Shown: piece by piece, positions 1-8,471 of the stretch | Position numbering within the stretch: position 1 is the stretch's first letter | How the letters are laid out: each line of letters starts with the position of its first letter | Assembly (NCBI GenBank): GCA_021324135.1 | Contig: JAJPJO010000439.1 | Coordinates: 1 to 44,746 of the forward strand | From: Pseudomonadota bacterium | GTDB taxonomy: Bacteria; Cyanobacteriota; Vampirovibrionia; Obscuribacterales; Obscuribacteraceae | Reading direction: 5' to 3' | DNA length: 44,746 nucleotides | Made by a program: the position numbers and the translations under genes | Notes under the pieces: generated by a model | Databases searched by the model: none | What the model was told of the DNA's origin: nothing | Seen by the model: only the letters and a program-made list of their open reading frames with translations

Positions 1-2
1 AT

Positions 3-215
3 CCAAGCGCCATAGTCAAACCGATTACGGTCGGCGGCACCGATCGAATTATACAGATGGGCGATGTCGATCACGTCGAGTCGGCGATCAGATCATTTTC
101 GGCAGGCAATGTTGCAACTGGTGATCGCGGCATGAATGTTCAAACATCAAACAATCGCATCATGAACACCCGCATCGGCGAAACCGGCGCCGGTGGAAAT
201 CCAGGTGGACGCTAG
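3..215 (+). CDS. C-terminal tail of an unknown protein (5' truncated)
   Basis: An open frame enters from the left edge and ends at a TAG at 213-215, giving 70 residues without a start in view. The composition is polar and Gly/Asn/Arg-rich, ending in GETGAGGNPGGR, with no recognisable motif, signal or membrane segment. It converges on the small membrane protein gene that ends at 237. I call it coding because the frame is open up to the edge and the stop lies just before the convergent neighbour, but 70 codons is thin evidence. No function can be offered. Confidence 0.45.
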   Translation, partial: PSAIVKPITVGGTDRIIQMGDVDHVESAIRSFSAGNVATGDRGMNVQTSNNRIMNTRIGETGAGGNPGGR

Positions 216-236
216 ATTTCGGCTTGCGAAGCGGCA

Positions 237-629
237 CTATTCAGATTGCTCTGGTGTTGCCGCCGGCGCCGGTTTCTTGCTGCTTTTCACCAGCCACAGA
301 GAGTGAACGATTATGTTAGCTGCCATAATGCATGCCTCGGCGATGTTTCCTATGCCAACGTCAGTTGAGATCGGATTGAGAGGGCTGGCGAGGAAGAGCG
401 TCGCCACTGTGACTACATAGAATATGGTGGGAACAATCACGGTTTCATGGCGCATGGATTCGATCAAAACAAGCACGGCGACCACAAGCCAGATTGCTAC
501 TCCGGCGCCGGTTACGGCCACGAAGAGATCGAGCTTTGTGACAAATCCGAGCAAGCCTCGCAAACAGTCGATGAGGTTCGTCCAACAGACGGCGATCGTT
601 CCCCAGCAGTAGAATTTCGCAAGCTTCAA
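237..629 (-). CDS. Small multipass membrane protein, unknown function
   Basis: A 130-residue protein starting with TTG, preceded at good distance by an AAGGAAAGAG ribosome binding site. Three or four hydrophobic stretches are visible: about residues 5-30, 38-58 (VAIWLVVAVLVLIESM), 66-83 and 95-112, followed by a short polar tail rich in Lys, Pro and Ala (KSSKKPAPAATPEQ). The first segment contains Trp and Cys and might be a signal anchor. It lies 19 bases behind the OmpA-domain gene on the same strand, so it is probably the last gene of that operon. I do not recognise the family; the function is unknown. An inner-membrane location follows from the hydrophobicity alone. Confidence 0.7.
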   Translation of the reverse strand: MKLAKFYCWGTIAVCWTNLIDCLRGLLGFVTKLDLFVAVTGAGVAIWLVVAVLVLIESMRHETVIVPTIFYVVTVATLFLASPLNPISTDVGIGNIAEACIMAANIIVHSLWLVKSSKKPAPAATPEQSE

Positions 630-648
630 AGCGTATCTCTTTCCTTAG

Positions 649-1524
649 CTAGCGTGAATTATTGCTCGACGTGGAGCCCGCACCATCAGCAGTGGCGGAG
701 CCGGCACCTGGAGTGGAACCGGAGGCTGCACCATCGGCAGTGGCGGAGCCGGCGGCTGGAGTGGAGCCGGAGGTCGCACCATCGGCAGTGGCGGAGCCGG
801 TGCCTGTGGAACCGGAGGGCGCACCATCGGCAACCGGCTCAGTCTGCTTCGGTTTGATTGCCGTGCAGGTGTTTACCACGATCTCGACTCTTCGGTTCAA
901 CTGCCTGCCTTCCGGATTGTCTGTACCGTCCGCCTTTGTGTTAGGCGCAATCGGACGACGTTTACCCTGACCGATGACTTTTACGCCGTCGGGATTAATC
1001 GCCTTCTTCTCGAGCAACCAGTTTGAAACCTGCTCTGCTCTTTTCGTGCTTAAGGACTGGTTGTACTCATCCGTTCCAATTGCATCGGTATGACCTTCAA
1101 TCGTTACCGGATGAGTCCACTGTTCCTTAAGTTTGGGAACCAGCAGCTCCAGAGTCGATACCGCATGCGGTGTGAGAGTCGATTTGTCGAACTCGAACAA
1201 TGTATCTCCGCAAATGACATAACGCTGTTGGCACGGAAGCGTCGATGACTTGATCGCCTTCCAACCTGTAGGCGCCTGTATGGTTCCAGCCTTCTGGATG
1301 GTCCCGGGCTTCTGAATTTGCCCCGGAGTTTGAATTGGACCAACCTTGATCTTGTTCCAATAGTCCTGCTGCGCCTTCTGCTTTTCCTTCTGTTGGTCGA
1401 ACCATTTGTTGATCTTGTCCACTTGGGCCTGTGATTGGGCAAGAACAGGGAGCTGGAAACAGAAAAGACACAAACCGGCAAGAATAATCGTCGGCTTGAT
1501 CTGCTCCTTCACTTGATTCGGCAT
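649..1524 (-). CDS. Exported OmpA-domain protein with repetitive Ser/Gly/Ala tail
   Basis: A 291-residue protein with a Sec signal peptide (about residues 1-29, ending VLAQSQA) and a GAGGAGAA ribosome binding site 7 bases before the ATG. Residues about 30-95 are Gln/Lys-rich, with repeated IQ(K/A)xGTIQ units. Residues about 105-220 form an OmpA-like peptidoglycan-binding domain: LFEFDKSTL, the core IEGHTDAIGTDEYNQSLSTK with a following RAEQVSNWL, and the closing NRRVEIVV. In this family the conserved Asp and Arg hold diaminopimelate, tethering the outer membrane to the wall. There is no beta-barrel, so it is more likely a periplasmic or lipid-free tether. The last 60 residues are 16-residue repeats (GSATADGA...SGSTP). 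It follows the fasciclin gene by 16 bases. Confidence 0.9.
   Translation of the reverse strand: MPNQVKEQIKPTIILAGLCLFCFQLPVLAQSQAQVDKINKWFDQQKEKQKAQQDYWNKIKVGPIQTPGQIQKPGTIQKAGTIQAPTGWKAIKSSTLPCQQRYVICGDTLFEFDKSTLTPHAVSTLELLVPKLKEQWTHPVTIEGHTDAIGTDEYNQSLSTKRAEQVSNWLLEKKAINPDGVKVIGQGKRRPIAPNTKADGTDNPEGRQLNRRVEIVVNTCTAIKPKQTEPVADGAPSGSTGTGSATADGATSGSTPAAGSATADGAASGSTPGAGSATADGAGSTSSNNSR
681..835. repeat. 48-bp in-frame tandem repeat inside the OmpA-domain gene
   Basis: The heptamer CACCATC (plus strand) recurs at 681, 729, 777 and 822, so the units are 48, 48 and 45 bases long, all multiples of three. On the coding (minus) strand each unit encodes about 16 residues of the GSATADGAxSGSTPxA type. 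The 45-base unit has lost one codon and ends the array next to the unique part. GC is very high here, which explains the long spurious open frames on the opposite strand. Such arrays often vary in copy number between strains, but only this one copy state is visible. Confidence 0.9.
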
Positions 1525-1540
1525 GGCGATTCTCCTCGTT

Positions 1541-2143
1541 TTACTTACTCAAGGGTGGCATGACCACTCCGTCCAGCACATGAATCATGCCGTTGCTGCA
1601 GGGCATATCGACGGTCTTAATCAGCACATCATCTGCATAAATGCTGCCGCCGCGATCGGAGATCGTAATCTCATGACCCTCAAGAGTCTTCACTTTCTTG
1701 CGCGACTTCAGCGCTTCGGCATCGAGGTTGCCCTGGACGATGTGGTATTCCAGAACCTGCCGCAACTTTTTCTTGTTGGCCATGAGCGCTTGCAAATCAT
1801 CGCTGGGAAGACGTTTGAAACCACGATCGCTGGGAGCGAATAGGGTATAGGGACCCTTGTTCTTCAGCGTTTTGTCGAGGTCGAAAGCCTGCACAAGCGC
1901 ATCCTGCAGCGTGGCAAAGCGAGTTACATCGTTATCCTTGAGTGTGTTGACGATGTCTTTCCTCTGGCGCTCGAATCCCTCCTTCTCGATATATTTTTCC
2001 GTTTTTCGCTCGGCAATCAACAGCGCCTTCGCGGCATGCCGACGATGACCGTCATGATCGCTCTTTGCAAATACTGCGGTTATAGTGCACAAGCCCACAG
2101 CAAATGTTATTGAAAGGTATGAAACTCTCGAGTTTAAATGCAT
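1541..2143 (-). CDS. Exported fasciclin (FAS1) domain protein
   Basis: A 200-residue protein with a hydrophobic signal near residues 8-27 (SITFAVGLCTITAVFA). A charged linker follows, then one FAS1 domain from about residue 72 to the end. The two family signatures are present: the H1 box TLFAPSDRGF and the H2 box GMIHVLDGVVMPP, separated by the usual YHIV and by the hydrophobic strands around ITISDRGGSIYADDVLI. FAS1 domains in bacteria are secreted or surface adhesion modules; the specific ligand cannot be read from the sequence. ATG 2143 is preceded by AAGGA. It is the first gene of a minus-strand run with the OmpA-domain and small membrane genes, which fits a cell-envelope or surface role. 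Confidence 0.92.
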   Translation of the reverse strand: MHLNSRVSYLSITFAVGLCTITAVFAKSDHDGHRRHAAKALLIAERKTEKYIEKEGFERQRKDIVNTLKDNDVTRFATLQDALVQAFDLDKTLKNKGPYTLFAPSDRGFKRLPSDDLQALMANKKKLRQVLEYHIVQGNLDAEALKSRKKVKTLEGHEITISDRGGSIYADDVLIKTVDMPCSNGMIHVLDGVVMPPLSK

Positions 2144-2198
2144 TTTGCAGTTCCTTGTAAGATATAGCTTTCTTGAACATCATTCCCAGTCAGGGGCG

Positions 2199-2227
2199 TT
2201 CAAATCTCACCCCGGTGGAACTATAAT
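2199..2227 (+). promoter_or_regulatory. Putative sigma70-type promoter of the S9 peptidase gene
   Basis: A perfect TATAAT lies at 2222-2227 and TTCAAA at 2199-2204 (4 of 6 matches to TTGACA), with a 17-base spacer. Transcription would start near 2234, about 70 bases before the ATG at 2304, which itself has GAGGA at 2292-2296. The site lies in the 160-base divergent gap between the fasciclin and peptidase genes. This is a motif reading only. Confidence 0.5.
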
Positions 2228-2303
2228 TCACCGAGCAATGTTGAATGAGACTTGCCAAGAATAACCCGCCGCCATTTCACAATCGCTATGTGAGGAATTA
2301 AGC

Positions 2304-4307
2304 ATGCTCCGCTCTTTTATCGCGAACCGTCATTGTGCAAAAACTCGCCACACCACATATGGTGCTATTTTGAGGACGACGATCTGCAGCCTGAGCCTAT
2401 TGTCAATGTTGACGGCTGGTTTGCCGTGCCGAGCCGAGCTGCCGCCTCTCATACCCAGAGAAGTTCTCTTCGGCAATCCGGAAAAGAGCTCACCGCAGCT
2501 CTCACCTGACGGCAAGATGCTTGCCTACCTGGCGCCTGATAAGAAGGATGTGATGAACGTCTGGATTAGAACGCTTGGAAAGGAGGACGATCGACTGGTT
2601 ACGGCCGATAAGATTCGCGGTATCAGAAGCGTTTGGTGGCAGCCCGACGGACGGCATGTTCTTTATTCGCAAGATGTAGGCGGCGATGAGAATTGGCACG
2701 TTTATCAAACCGATATAAACACCAAAGTGACCCGCGACCTGACACCCTTTATGGGAGTGCAAGCCAGAGTCGTACAGGTTGAGCCAAATAAGCCGGATCA
2801 TCTTCTTGTGTCGATGAATGTGAGAGATCCTAAGTGTCATGACGTTTACGATGTCGATGTAAATACCGGAGCCATAACACTGGACACGAAGAATCCCGGC
2901 GATATCTCGCAGTGGGCTGCCGATCACGACCTGCAAGTACGAGCTGCCATGGCTACTCTCAAGCAGGGCGGGCAAGAGCTGCGCATTCGCAAATCGCCGA
3001 AGGATCCCTGGCAGGTGGCCGCTAAATGGGGTTCTGATGAAAACGACGGCGGCATCGTCGATTTCACCAGGGACAATCAGTCCATTTGGTTCGAATCAAG
3101 TGTGGGCGCCAATGCGCTGAGGTTGCAGAAGCTCGACCTGTCGAATCTGAAGGTGTCGACAATTGCCGAAGATCCACAGTTCGATGTATCCGGAGCGATT
3201 ATCACTCCCAGAACACACGAACTGCTCGCCGTTTCATTTGAGAAGGATCGGGTGGACTGGCAATTCATCGACAAATCTATCGCCCCAGATTTCGAGGTGA
3301 TAAAGAAACTCAAAGACGGAGATATCTCTGTCATCAGCCAGGACCTCGATAGTGACAAGTGGATCGCGGCGGTGAACATGGATGACGGTCCCACCTATTA
3401 TTATTTGCTCGATCGTCCCAGGCATGCCGCACAACTCTTGTTCAGCAATCGACCGCAGCTCGAGAAGTACAAGCTTTCCAGAATGAAGCCGGTAGCCTTC
3501 ACCGCCCGTGATGGCATGGAATTGCACGGGTATCTGACAATGCCGGTCGAGTCCGGTGCCGCCAAGCCGCCTATGGTGATGCTCGTCCACGGCGGACCTT
3601 GGGCTCGCGATGTCTGGGGATACAGCTCCACCCTTCAATGGCTGGCAAACCGCGGCTTCTCCGTGCTCCAGGTCAACTACAGAGGCTCGTCCGGCTTCGG
3701 CAAGAAATATTTGCATGCCGGGGACAGAGAATGGGCCGGAAAAATGCACTCGGATCTGATCGACGCCAAACAATGGGCGATCAAAGAGGGATACGCCGAT
3801 CCTGGCAAGGTAGCAATCTTCGGCGGCAGCTATGGCGGCTATGCAGCGCTTGTCGGTGCCACGTTCACTCCCGATGAGTTCTGTTGTGCCGTCGATATCG
3901 TCGGACCCTCCAATCTGGTTACGCTACTAAATTCGATACCACCATATTGGGAGACGGAGAGATCAATATTTGATAAACGGCTCGGCAATCCTGATAAAGA
4001 CAAGGAATTTCTCGAGGCCAGATCACCTTTGTTCAAAGCCGACAAAATCAAGATTCCGATGCTCATCGCACAAGGAGCAAACGATCCGCGCGTCAAAGTG
4101 GCCGAGAGCGATCAAATCGTGGCCGCCATGCGCAAAAACGGTAAGCCGGTAGACTACATCGTTTTCCCTGATGAGGGACATGGCTTCGCCCGGCCAGCCA
4201 ATCGGCTCAAGTTCTACGCTCATGCCGAGACGTTTCTGACCAAATATCTCGGCGGACGCAACGAAGCGGTGAGCGAAAACGAAGCGGTCGGTACACTGTT
4301 GCGCTAA
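2304..4307 (+). CDS. Exported S9-family (prolyl oligopeptidase-like) serine peptidase
   Basis: A 667-residue protein. A signal peptide ends around residue 47 (LSMLTAGLPCRA) after a long basic N-region. Residues about 55-390 are beta-propeller-like repeats (SPQLSPDGKMLAYLAP, VWWQPDGRHVLYSQD). The C-terminal alpha/beta-hydrolase domain spans about 400-650. The catalytic triad can be placed: Ser509 in GGSYGGYA, Asp594 in GANDPRV and His626 in DEGHGF; HGGPWAR supplies the oxyanion region. Length and order match the acylaminoacyl-peptidase/dipeptidyl-peptidase branch of S9, which cleaves short peptides in the periplasm or outside. ATG 2304 has GAGGA 7 bases upstream. The GH26-like gene follows within 20 bases, suggesting co-transcription. 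Confidence 0.95.
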   Translation: MLRSFIANRHCAKTRHTTYGAILRTTICSLSLLSMLTAGLPCRAELPPLIPREVLFGNPEKSSPQLSPDGKMLAYLAPDKKDVMNVWIRTLGKEDDRLVTADKIRGIRSVWWQPDGRHVLYSQDVGGDENWHVYQTDINTKVTRDLTPFMGVQARVVQVEPNKPDHLLVSMNVRDPKCHDVYDVDVNTGAITLDTKNPGDISQWAADHDLQVRAAMATLKQGGQELRIRKSPKDPWQVAAKWGSDENDGGIVDFTRDNQSIWFESSVGANALRLQKLDLSNLKVSTIAEDPQFDVSGAIITPRTHELLAVSFEKDRVDWQFIDKSIAPDFEVIKKLKDGDISVISQDLDSDKWIAAVNMDDGPTYYYLLDRPRHAAQLLFSNRPQLEKYKLSRMKPVAFTARDGMELHGYLTMPVESGAAKPPMVMLVHGGPWARDVWGYSSTLQWLANRGFSVLQVNYRGSSGFGKKYLHAGDREWAGKMHSDLIDAKQWAIKEGYADPGKVAIFGGSYGGYAALVGATFTPDEFCCAVDIVGPSNLVTLLNSIPPYWETERSIFDKRLGNPDKDKEFLEARSPLFKADKIKIPMLIAQGANDPRVKVAESDQIVAAMRKNGKPVDYIVFPDEGHGFARPANRLKFYAHAETFLTKYLGGRNEAVSENEAVGTLLR

Positions 4308-4326
4308 TGCCCGGCGAGGAATCTTT

Positions 4327-5505
4327 TTGACGAGAAAGGCCGCAGAATTTCTTCATCCAATGTTGGCGGTTCTGATGCTCGCGCCCGGACTTGGCATTAC
4401 GTCTGCGCCGATAGCTGCCGAAGGACCTGGGTTGGCGCGACTTGAACCGCAGACGGGCCTCTATATCGGCGTTGTCCTCGGTCGTGAGACCTCACGAGGC
4501 AAGCACATAAAGGAGCTGGGCTTTAAACCGGCAGTAGTCGGCAAGTTCTTTGCCATGCAAGGAAATCTATCAGAAAATGGCGAACTTAGAAGTTTCTTGC
4601 TCGAGTGCAGGCGACATGGCGCCATCGCCTTGCTTACGCTTATGCCTGAGGATGGATTGGACAAGGTAGATGAACGGCGTTGCCATGAATTGGCCGAGCT
4701 TTGCGCTCGAGAGGAAAAAGCGGGTGCCCGCGGTATCATGTTGCGTTTCGCACATGAGATGAATGGTGATTGGTACAGATGGGGCATGCAGCCGGGCTTG
4801 TACAAAAGAAAGTTCAGGATGCTGTCTGCGGTCATTCACAGAACAACGACCCGCACAGCCATGGTATGGGCCCCCACTGAATGTCGCGGCTATCCCTTTA
4901 AAAGGCATCCGTATTCCCTTGAGCTTGATACCGATCGCGACGGGAAAATCACCGCAGCCGATGACCCGTACATGCCGTTTTTTCCCGGGGATGATTCTGT
5001 AGACTGGGTTGGATTAACGTTCTACCATTGGGGTGTGAAGTATCCCTGGGGAAAGAACTTGATGCCGGAGCCAAACGAGGCGTGCCGCACCATATATGGT
5101 GCGGGCTCGGGCTTCGACTTTTACCGGACTTTTTGCCTTGAGCATCAAAAGCCGATGATGATTGCTGAAACTTCCGCGTTTTTTAACTTAGATGCACCAC
5201 CAGGTCCTGGCGAGCTAGCCATTAAGAGAGAATGGATCAGACAGGTGTTCGCACTTAGTTCGCGAAAGGGCACCAGGGATGATGCCGATCAACACCAGAA
5301 ACTGAAGTGCATTAATTGGTTTGACACGTGCAAGCGGGAGGAGGAAGTCCATGGAAATCTCATAGATTGGAGAATCTCGCACAATCGATCTGTCCGTTCT
5401 GCATTCTTGAACGCGCTTGGCAAAAACAAAACGGCTATCTGGCAAGCCGGGGATTTTATGATTGACGCCAAAGGTCGCTGGCACAGAAATCTGCGAAGAC
5501 CTTGA
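4327..5505 (+). CDS. GH26-like glycoside hydrolase with an EF-hand-type calcium loop
   Basis: A 392-residue exported protein. The start is TTG with GAGGA 6 to 7 bases upstream, and the signal peptide ends near residue 30 (ITSAPIAAE). The sequence LRFAHEMNGDWYRWG matches the GH26 (beta-mannanase family) signature around the acid/base; Glu144 is the likely proton donor. The likely nucleophile is Glu281 in MIAETSA. DSVDWVGLTFYHWG is also typical of the family barrel. Between them, residues 201-212 (DTDRDGKITAAD) form a canonical EF-hand/dockerin-type loop, with acidic residues at positions 1, 3, 5 and 12 and Gly at 6. Substrate is not predictable: GH26 acts on mannans, mixed-linkage glucans or xylans. 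It sits right behind the peptidase gene; both would act outside the inner membrane. Confidence 0.85.
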   Translation: MTRKAAEFLHPMLAVLMLAPGLGITSAPIAAEGPGLARLEPQTGLYIGVVLGRETSRGKHIKELGFKPAVVGKFFAMQGNLSENGELRSFLLECRRHGAIALLTLMPEDGLDKVDERRCHELAELCAREEKAGARGIMLRFAHEMNGDWYRWGMQPGLYKRKFRMLSAVIHRTTTRTAMVWAPTECRGYPFKRHPYSLELDTDRDGKITAADDPYMPFFPGDDSVDWVGLTFYHWGVKYPWGKNLMPEPNEACRTIYGAGSGFDFYRTFCLEHQKPMMIAETSAFFNLDAPPGPGELAIKREWIRQVFALSSRKGTRDDADQHQKLKCINWFDTCKREEEVHGNLIDWRISHNRSVRSAFLNALGKNKTAIWQAGDFMIDAKGRWHRNLRRP

Positions 5506-5544
5506 TCTATTTCTATCAAAGGAATGTGGCCTAGGCAATGGCAA

Positions 5545-7335
5545 TTAGTACAGGGATAAAGGGGCGCTCGCTGTGAGATTGGCCGTTGAGATAATGCCTA
5601 GATCGTGCAACAGTTGTGCCTGTGCGATATTGAAATTGATCAAGGCTTGCGAGTTGTCGATTAGAGCCGAGGTATAGTCCTGCTGCGCTTTCACGACATC
5701 GATATTCTTACCGACGCCGTGTTGAAAACGCAATTGCGCCAGGCGCAGTTCCTCCAGCGATGAGTCGACGCGGCTGGTCGTCTCATCGATCTTTCGGTTG
5801 GTGCTCAACGTGTTCAAGTACGACTGACGCACCTGATGAGTGACGGTATTTAACTGCTGCGTCGCTTGCAGGGTGGCTTGCCGCGCCTGGTATTTTGCCG
5901 CCATTATGTTGGCCGAATCTGCCGTTCCCAAACCGGTCAAATTCCACTGCGCCTCATAACCAATGACGTACAGCGGCTGGATTTGCTTTGATACTCGATG
6001 CGGTATGCCTGGAACACCAGCAACTGTTGCGGCGCCACCCAAACCCGAGCCGGCGGTCGATACTGGATTGGTTGAAATTCTGCTCGCGGGTGTCAGCGTT
6101 TCGCCGATGCCGTAGATGTTTCCGAATTGGCGGAAGGTCGGCAACAGAGGTGCCGCGGCAATATTCATACCTTTCTTGGCGGCCAGTCGCAACTGCTCGT
6201 ATTGCTTCAACTCAGGGCGATTAGTGATTGCCGTGTTCAACAGGGCCGCCGGTGCGGTGTCCAGCCTGATCAGAAGCGCCTTTTGCAAAATGCGAGTCTG
6301 CGGTATCAAATCAATCCCCTGATCGAGGTTTAGATAATCGGCGAGATTGATCGCTGCGTTTCGCCGGCTGATCTGTTGGTCGATCAGGGCTTGCCGATCG
6401 GATGCAAGCTGCGTTCGCGCCTGGAGCACATCAAGCATTGTGGCTTTGCCGCCCTCTAGCAGATTCTCGTCCAGCTCCAGCTGATCGGCAGATGTCTTCA
6501 CTGCCTGGATGCGAATCTGTAGCTGAGCTTCGCTCAAAATCAGATTGTAGTAGCGCCTGGTGGCCTCGAGGAGCACGTCGTTTATGCTTGCATTACGCTG
6601 GAAGCGGGCGGCCTTCAGATAATTGCGATTTTGCAGAGCGCCGTACAAGATTCGCCCGCCCCGAAACAGGTAAAAGTTGTAGCCGGCATTGGCAATGATG
6701 AAGGGCGAGTTCAGCTTGAGGTTGTCCGCGCCTCCGAAGAATGGCAGATTCAGGGTGCCTTTCAAATATTGATAGCGGTAGCCAGAGATTATATAAGGAA
6801 GAAAATTACCATACGAGGAAAGCAGCGTACACTTCTTGTTGCATACATAGGATTATCTTATTACGATATCGAGATTCTGATTCGCGGCTTGCTGCAAAAC
6901 ATCCTTCAATGAAATGGTGCGCGATCCGGCTGCGTCAAGCTGGAAAGGGTCGAGATTGGATGTGATTGTGATCAGCGCCTTCAGGCTGGGCGGCTGCAGT
7001 TCCATCTGCTGAGAAAGCGGGCTCTTCTCGGCTGTAAGTCCGCGCAGAATTAGCTTATCCGACTCTGCTTCCGGGTTGCCGCTGATGGCACCGGCGGTGC
7101 CGCCAAGGGGCGCGAAGCTGCCACCGGGAACGGTGCCATTGTCGGCGGGACTGGTCGAGCCGGCACTGGCGGTGGTGCGCGATGCTCCAGGGCTGGATGC
7201 CGAGTCGGCGGCACCGGTAGTGGTGCTGTCAGTCTGATCGCTGACCGGAATCCTCTCTGCTCTGACATCCGTGAATGTGCCTAGTGAAAGGAACAGGCAT
7301 AAGGTCACGCATAGAATTTTTCGTGTCTTCATCAT
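5545..7335 (-). pseudogene. TolC-family outer-membrane efflux gene interrupted by an in-frame TAA
   Basis: This is the last gene of the exporter operon; its ATG at 7335 overlaps the permease stop (ATGA). A signal peptide (KILCVTLCLFLSLGTFTDVRA) is followed by a Ser/Thr/Gly-rich linker and the first TolC helix (ISLKDVLQQAANQNLDIVIR). Translation then meets TAA at 6853-6855. The same frame continues past it with plausible TolC sequence (SSYGNFLPYIISGYRYQYLK) and about 400 further residues containing the two repeated outer-membrane efflux domains and their long helices. Read through, the product would be 596 residues. No frame change is required, so a single substitution could explain it. Alternatives are sequencing error, two compensating indels just after the stop, or reinitiation at TTG 6765, which would give a protein without a signal peptide. 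An intact operon with one broken gene suggests recent damage or an error. Confidence 0.75.
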
Positions 7336-8459
7336 GCTAATTGTTTCCTGAATCTGGATGCGCTCCACGTCAAAAGCACTATGGCGAAACAAAAAAGAAC
7401 CAAAATTTGCGGCCACAAAACTTCCAGTCCGACGCCTTTGAGCAAGACGCCTTTCAAACACTCTATGTAATAACGCAATGGATTGAGCAAAGAAACCTTT
7501 TGGAAAAACGGCGGCATGCTCTCCAGAGGTGAAACAGCACCGGACAACTGGATGACCGGCATATTGACAAAAAAGGATATCAACATTGCCTGCCTCTGGT
7601 TGTTTGATACCGTGGACAGTGCAATACCGATCGACATGACGACAAAAATATAAAGCAAGGAGACGACCGCCAGGGATATAGGATTGCCGCGAAAAGGCAC
7701 GTGAAAAATTCCTATACCGACCAGGAGGCTGACGAGGACATTGACGAAGAGAAGCACGACCAGCGGAATAATTTTGGCAATCAGGATCTCCGCTGAGGTT
7801 ACCGGGGTCATGAGCAACTGCTCGAGCGTCCCGGTTTCCTTTTCGATCAATAGTGTCGCGGATGACACCATAATGCCGGCTACGTTCAACACCAGCCCCA
7901 TTACGCCTGGAACGAAAAACCAGGCGGAATTCAATCCGGCGTTGTAGATGAAAGTGGACTTTGTTCTGACGGCGTCCACATAAGGCGTGTAGTCCGTGAC
8001 GGCAGTAGTCTCTTGCCCGAAGTTCCTGATGATCTGGTTGATGTAGCCGGTCGCTATACCGGCAGTATTGGCATCGACGCCATCAAGAATGATCTGTACC
8101 CTCGGCCTTCTGTTCTCCTTGATCAGGCGCTCGAGATCGGGTGGGACGATCAACCCGGCGTCCAGCTTCCCGTCTCTGACCCGATAAGCGAGATTGGCTT
8201 CACTTCCGCCGCTATCAAAGAGATCGAATACGCCGTTTCGAACCAGTGATGAAATCAAATCGCGAGAAGTTGGTGATTGGGAATAATCGATCACGCCCAG
8301 GCGCATGTGCTTCACTTCCGGGCTGAGCGCAAATCCATACATGCACAATTGCACGACCGGGGTGACCACCAGCATGAATACGAGCTGCTTATTGCGCAAG
8401 AGCTGGTGAAACTCCTTAATGAGCAGCGCCGTGAATCCAGTGTTTGGTATGAATTGCAT
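7332..8459 (-). CDS. ABC-2 type permease (YbhR-like), second of a pair
   Basis: A 375-residue inner-membrane protein. One transmembrane helix lies near residues 22-45 (LVFMLVVTPVVQLCMYGFAL) and a large extracytoplasmic domain spans about 50-175. Five C-terminal helices follow from about 178 to 370, including the family segment KETGTLEQLLMTPVTSAEILIAKIIP. This is the ABC-2/YbhS-YbhR layout. In E. coli the YbhFSR exporter has been linked to export of drugs and cations; the substrate here is unknown. ATG 8459 has GAGGGA upstream. Its TGA overlaps the start of the TolC gene, so the genes are translationally coupled. It probably pairs with the next permease as a heterodimer on the double-ATPase protein. 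Confidence 0.93.
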   Translation of the reverse strand: MQFIPNTGFTALLIKEFHQLLRNKQLVFMLVVTPVVQLCMYGFALSPEVKHMRLGVIDYSQSPTSRDLISSLVRNGVFDLFDSGGSEANLAYRVRDGKLDAGLIVPPDLERLIKENRRPRVQIILDGVDANTAGIATGYINQIIRNFGQETTAVTDYTPYVDAVRTKSTFIYNAGLNSAWFFVPGVMGLVLNVAGIMVSSATLLIEKETGTLEQLLMTPVTSAEILIAKIIPLVVLLFVNVLVSLLVGIGIFHVPFRGNPISLAVVSLLYIFVVMSIGIALSTVSNNQRQAMLISFFVNMPVIQLSGAVSPLESMPPFFQKVSLLNPLRYYIECLKGVLLKGVGLEVLWPQILVLFCFAIVLLTWSASRFRKQLA

Positions 8460-8471
8460 AATGCTTGTCCC

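Noticed and set aside
645..970. Pro/Ala/Val-rich open frames on both strands over the tandem repeat.
   Set aside because: They arise from a GC-rich 48-bp repeat that is open in several frames; only the OmpA-domain frame has signal peptide, domain and ribosome binding site.
5529..5536. GCCTAGGC palindrome between the convergent glycosidase and TolC genes.
   Set aside because: Only 8 bases, no loop or T-run; too short to call a terminator or site.
6800..6860. TolC interruption explained by two compensating frameshifts (another frame reads MQQEVYAAFL here).
   Set aside because: The original frame itself resumes with good TolC sequence, so one substitution is the simpler reading, though the alternative cannot be excluded without reads.
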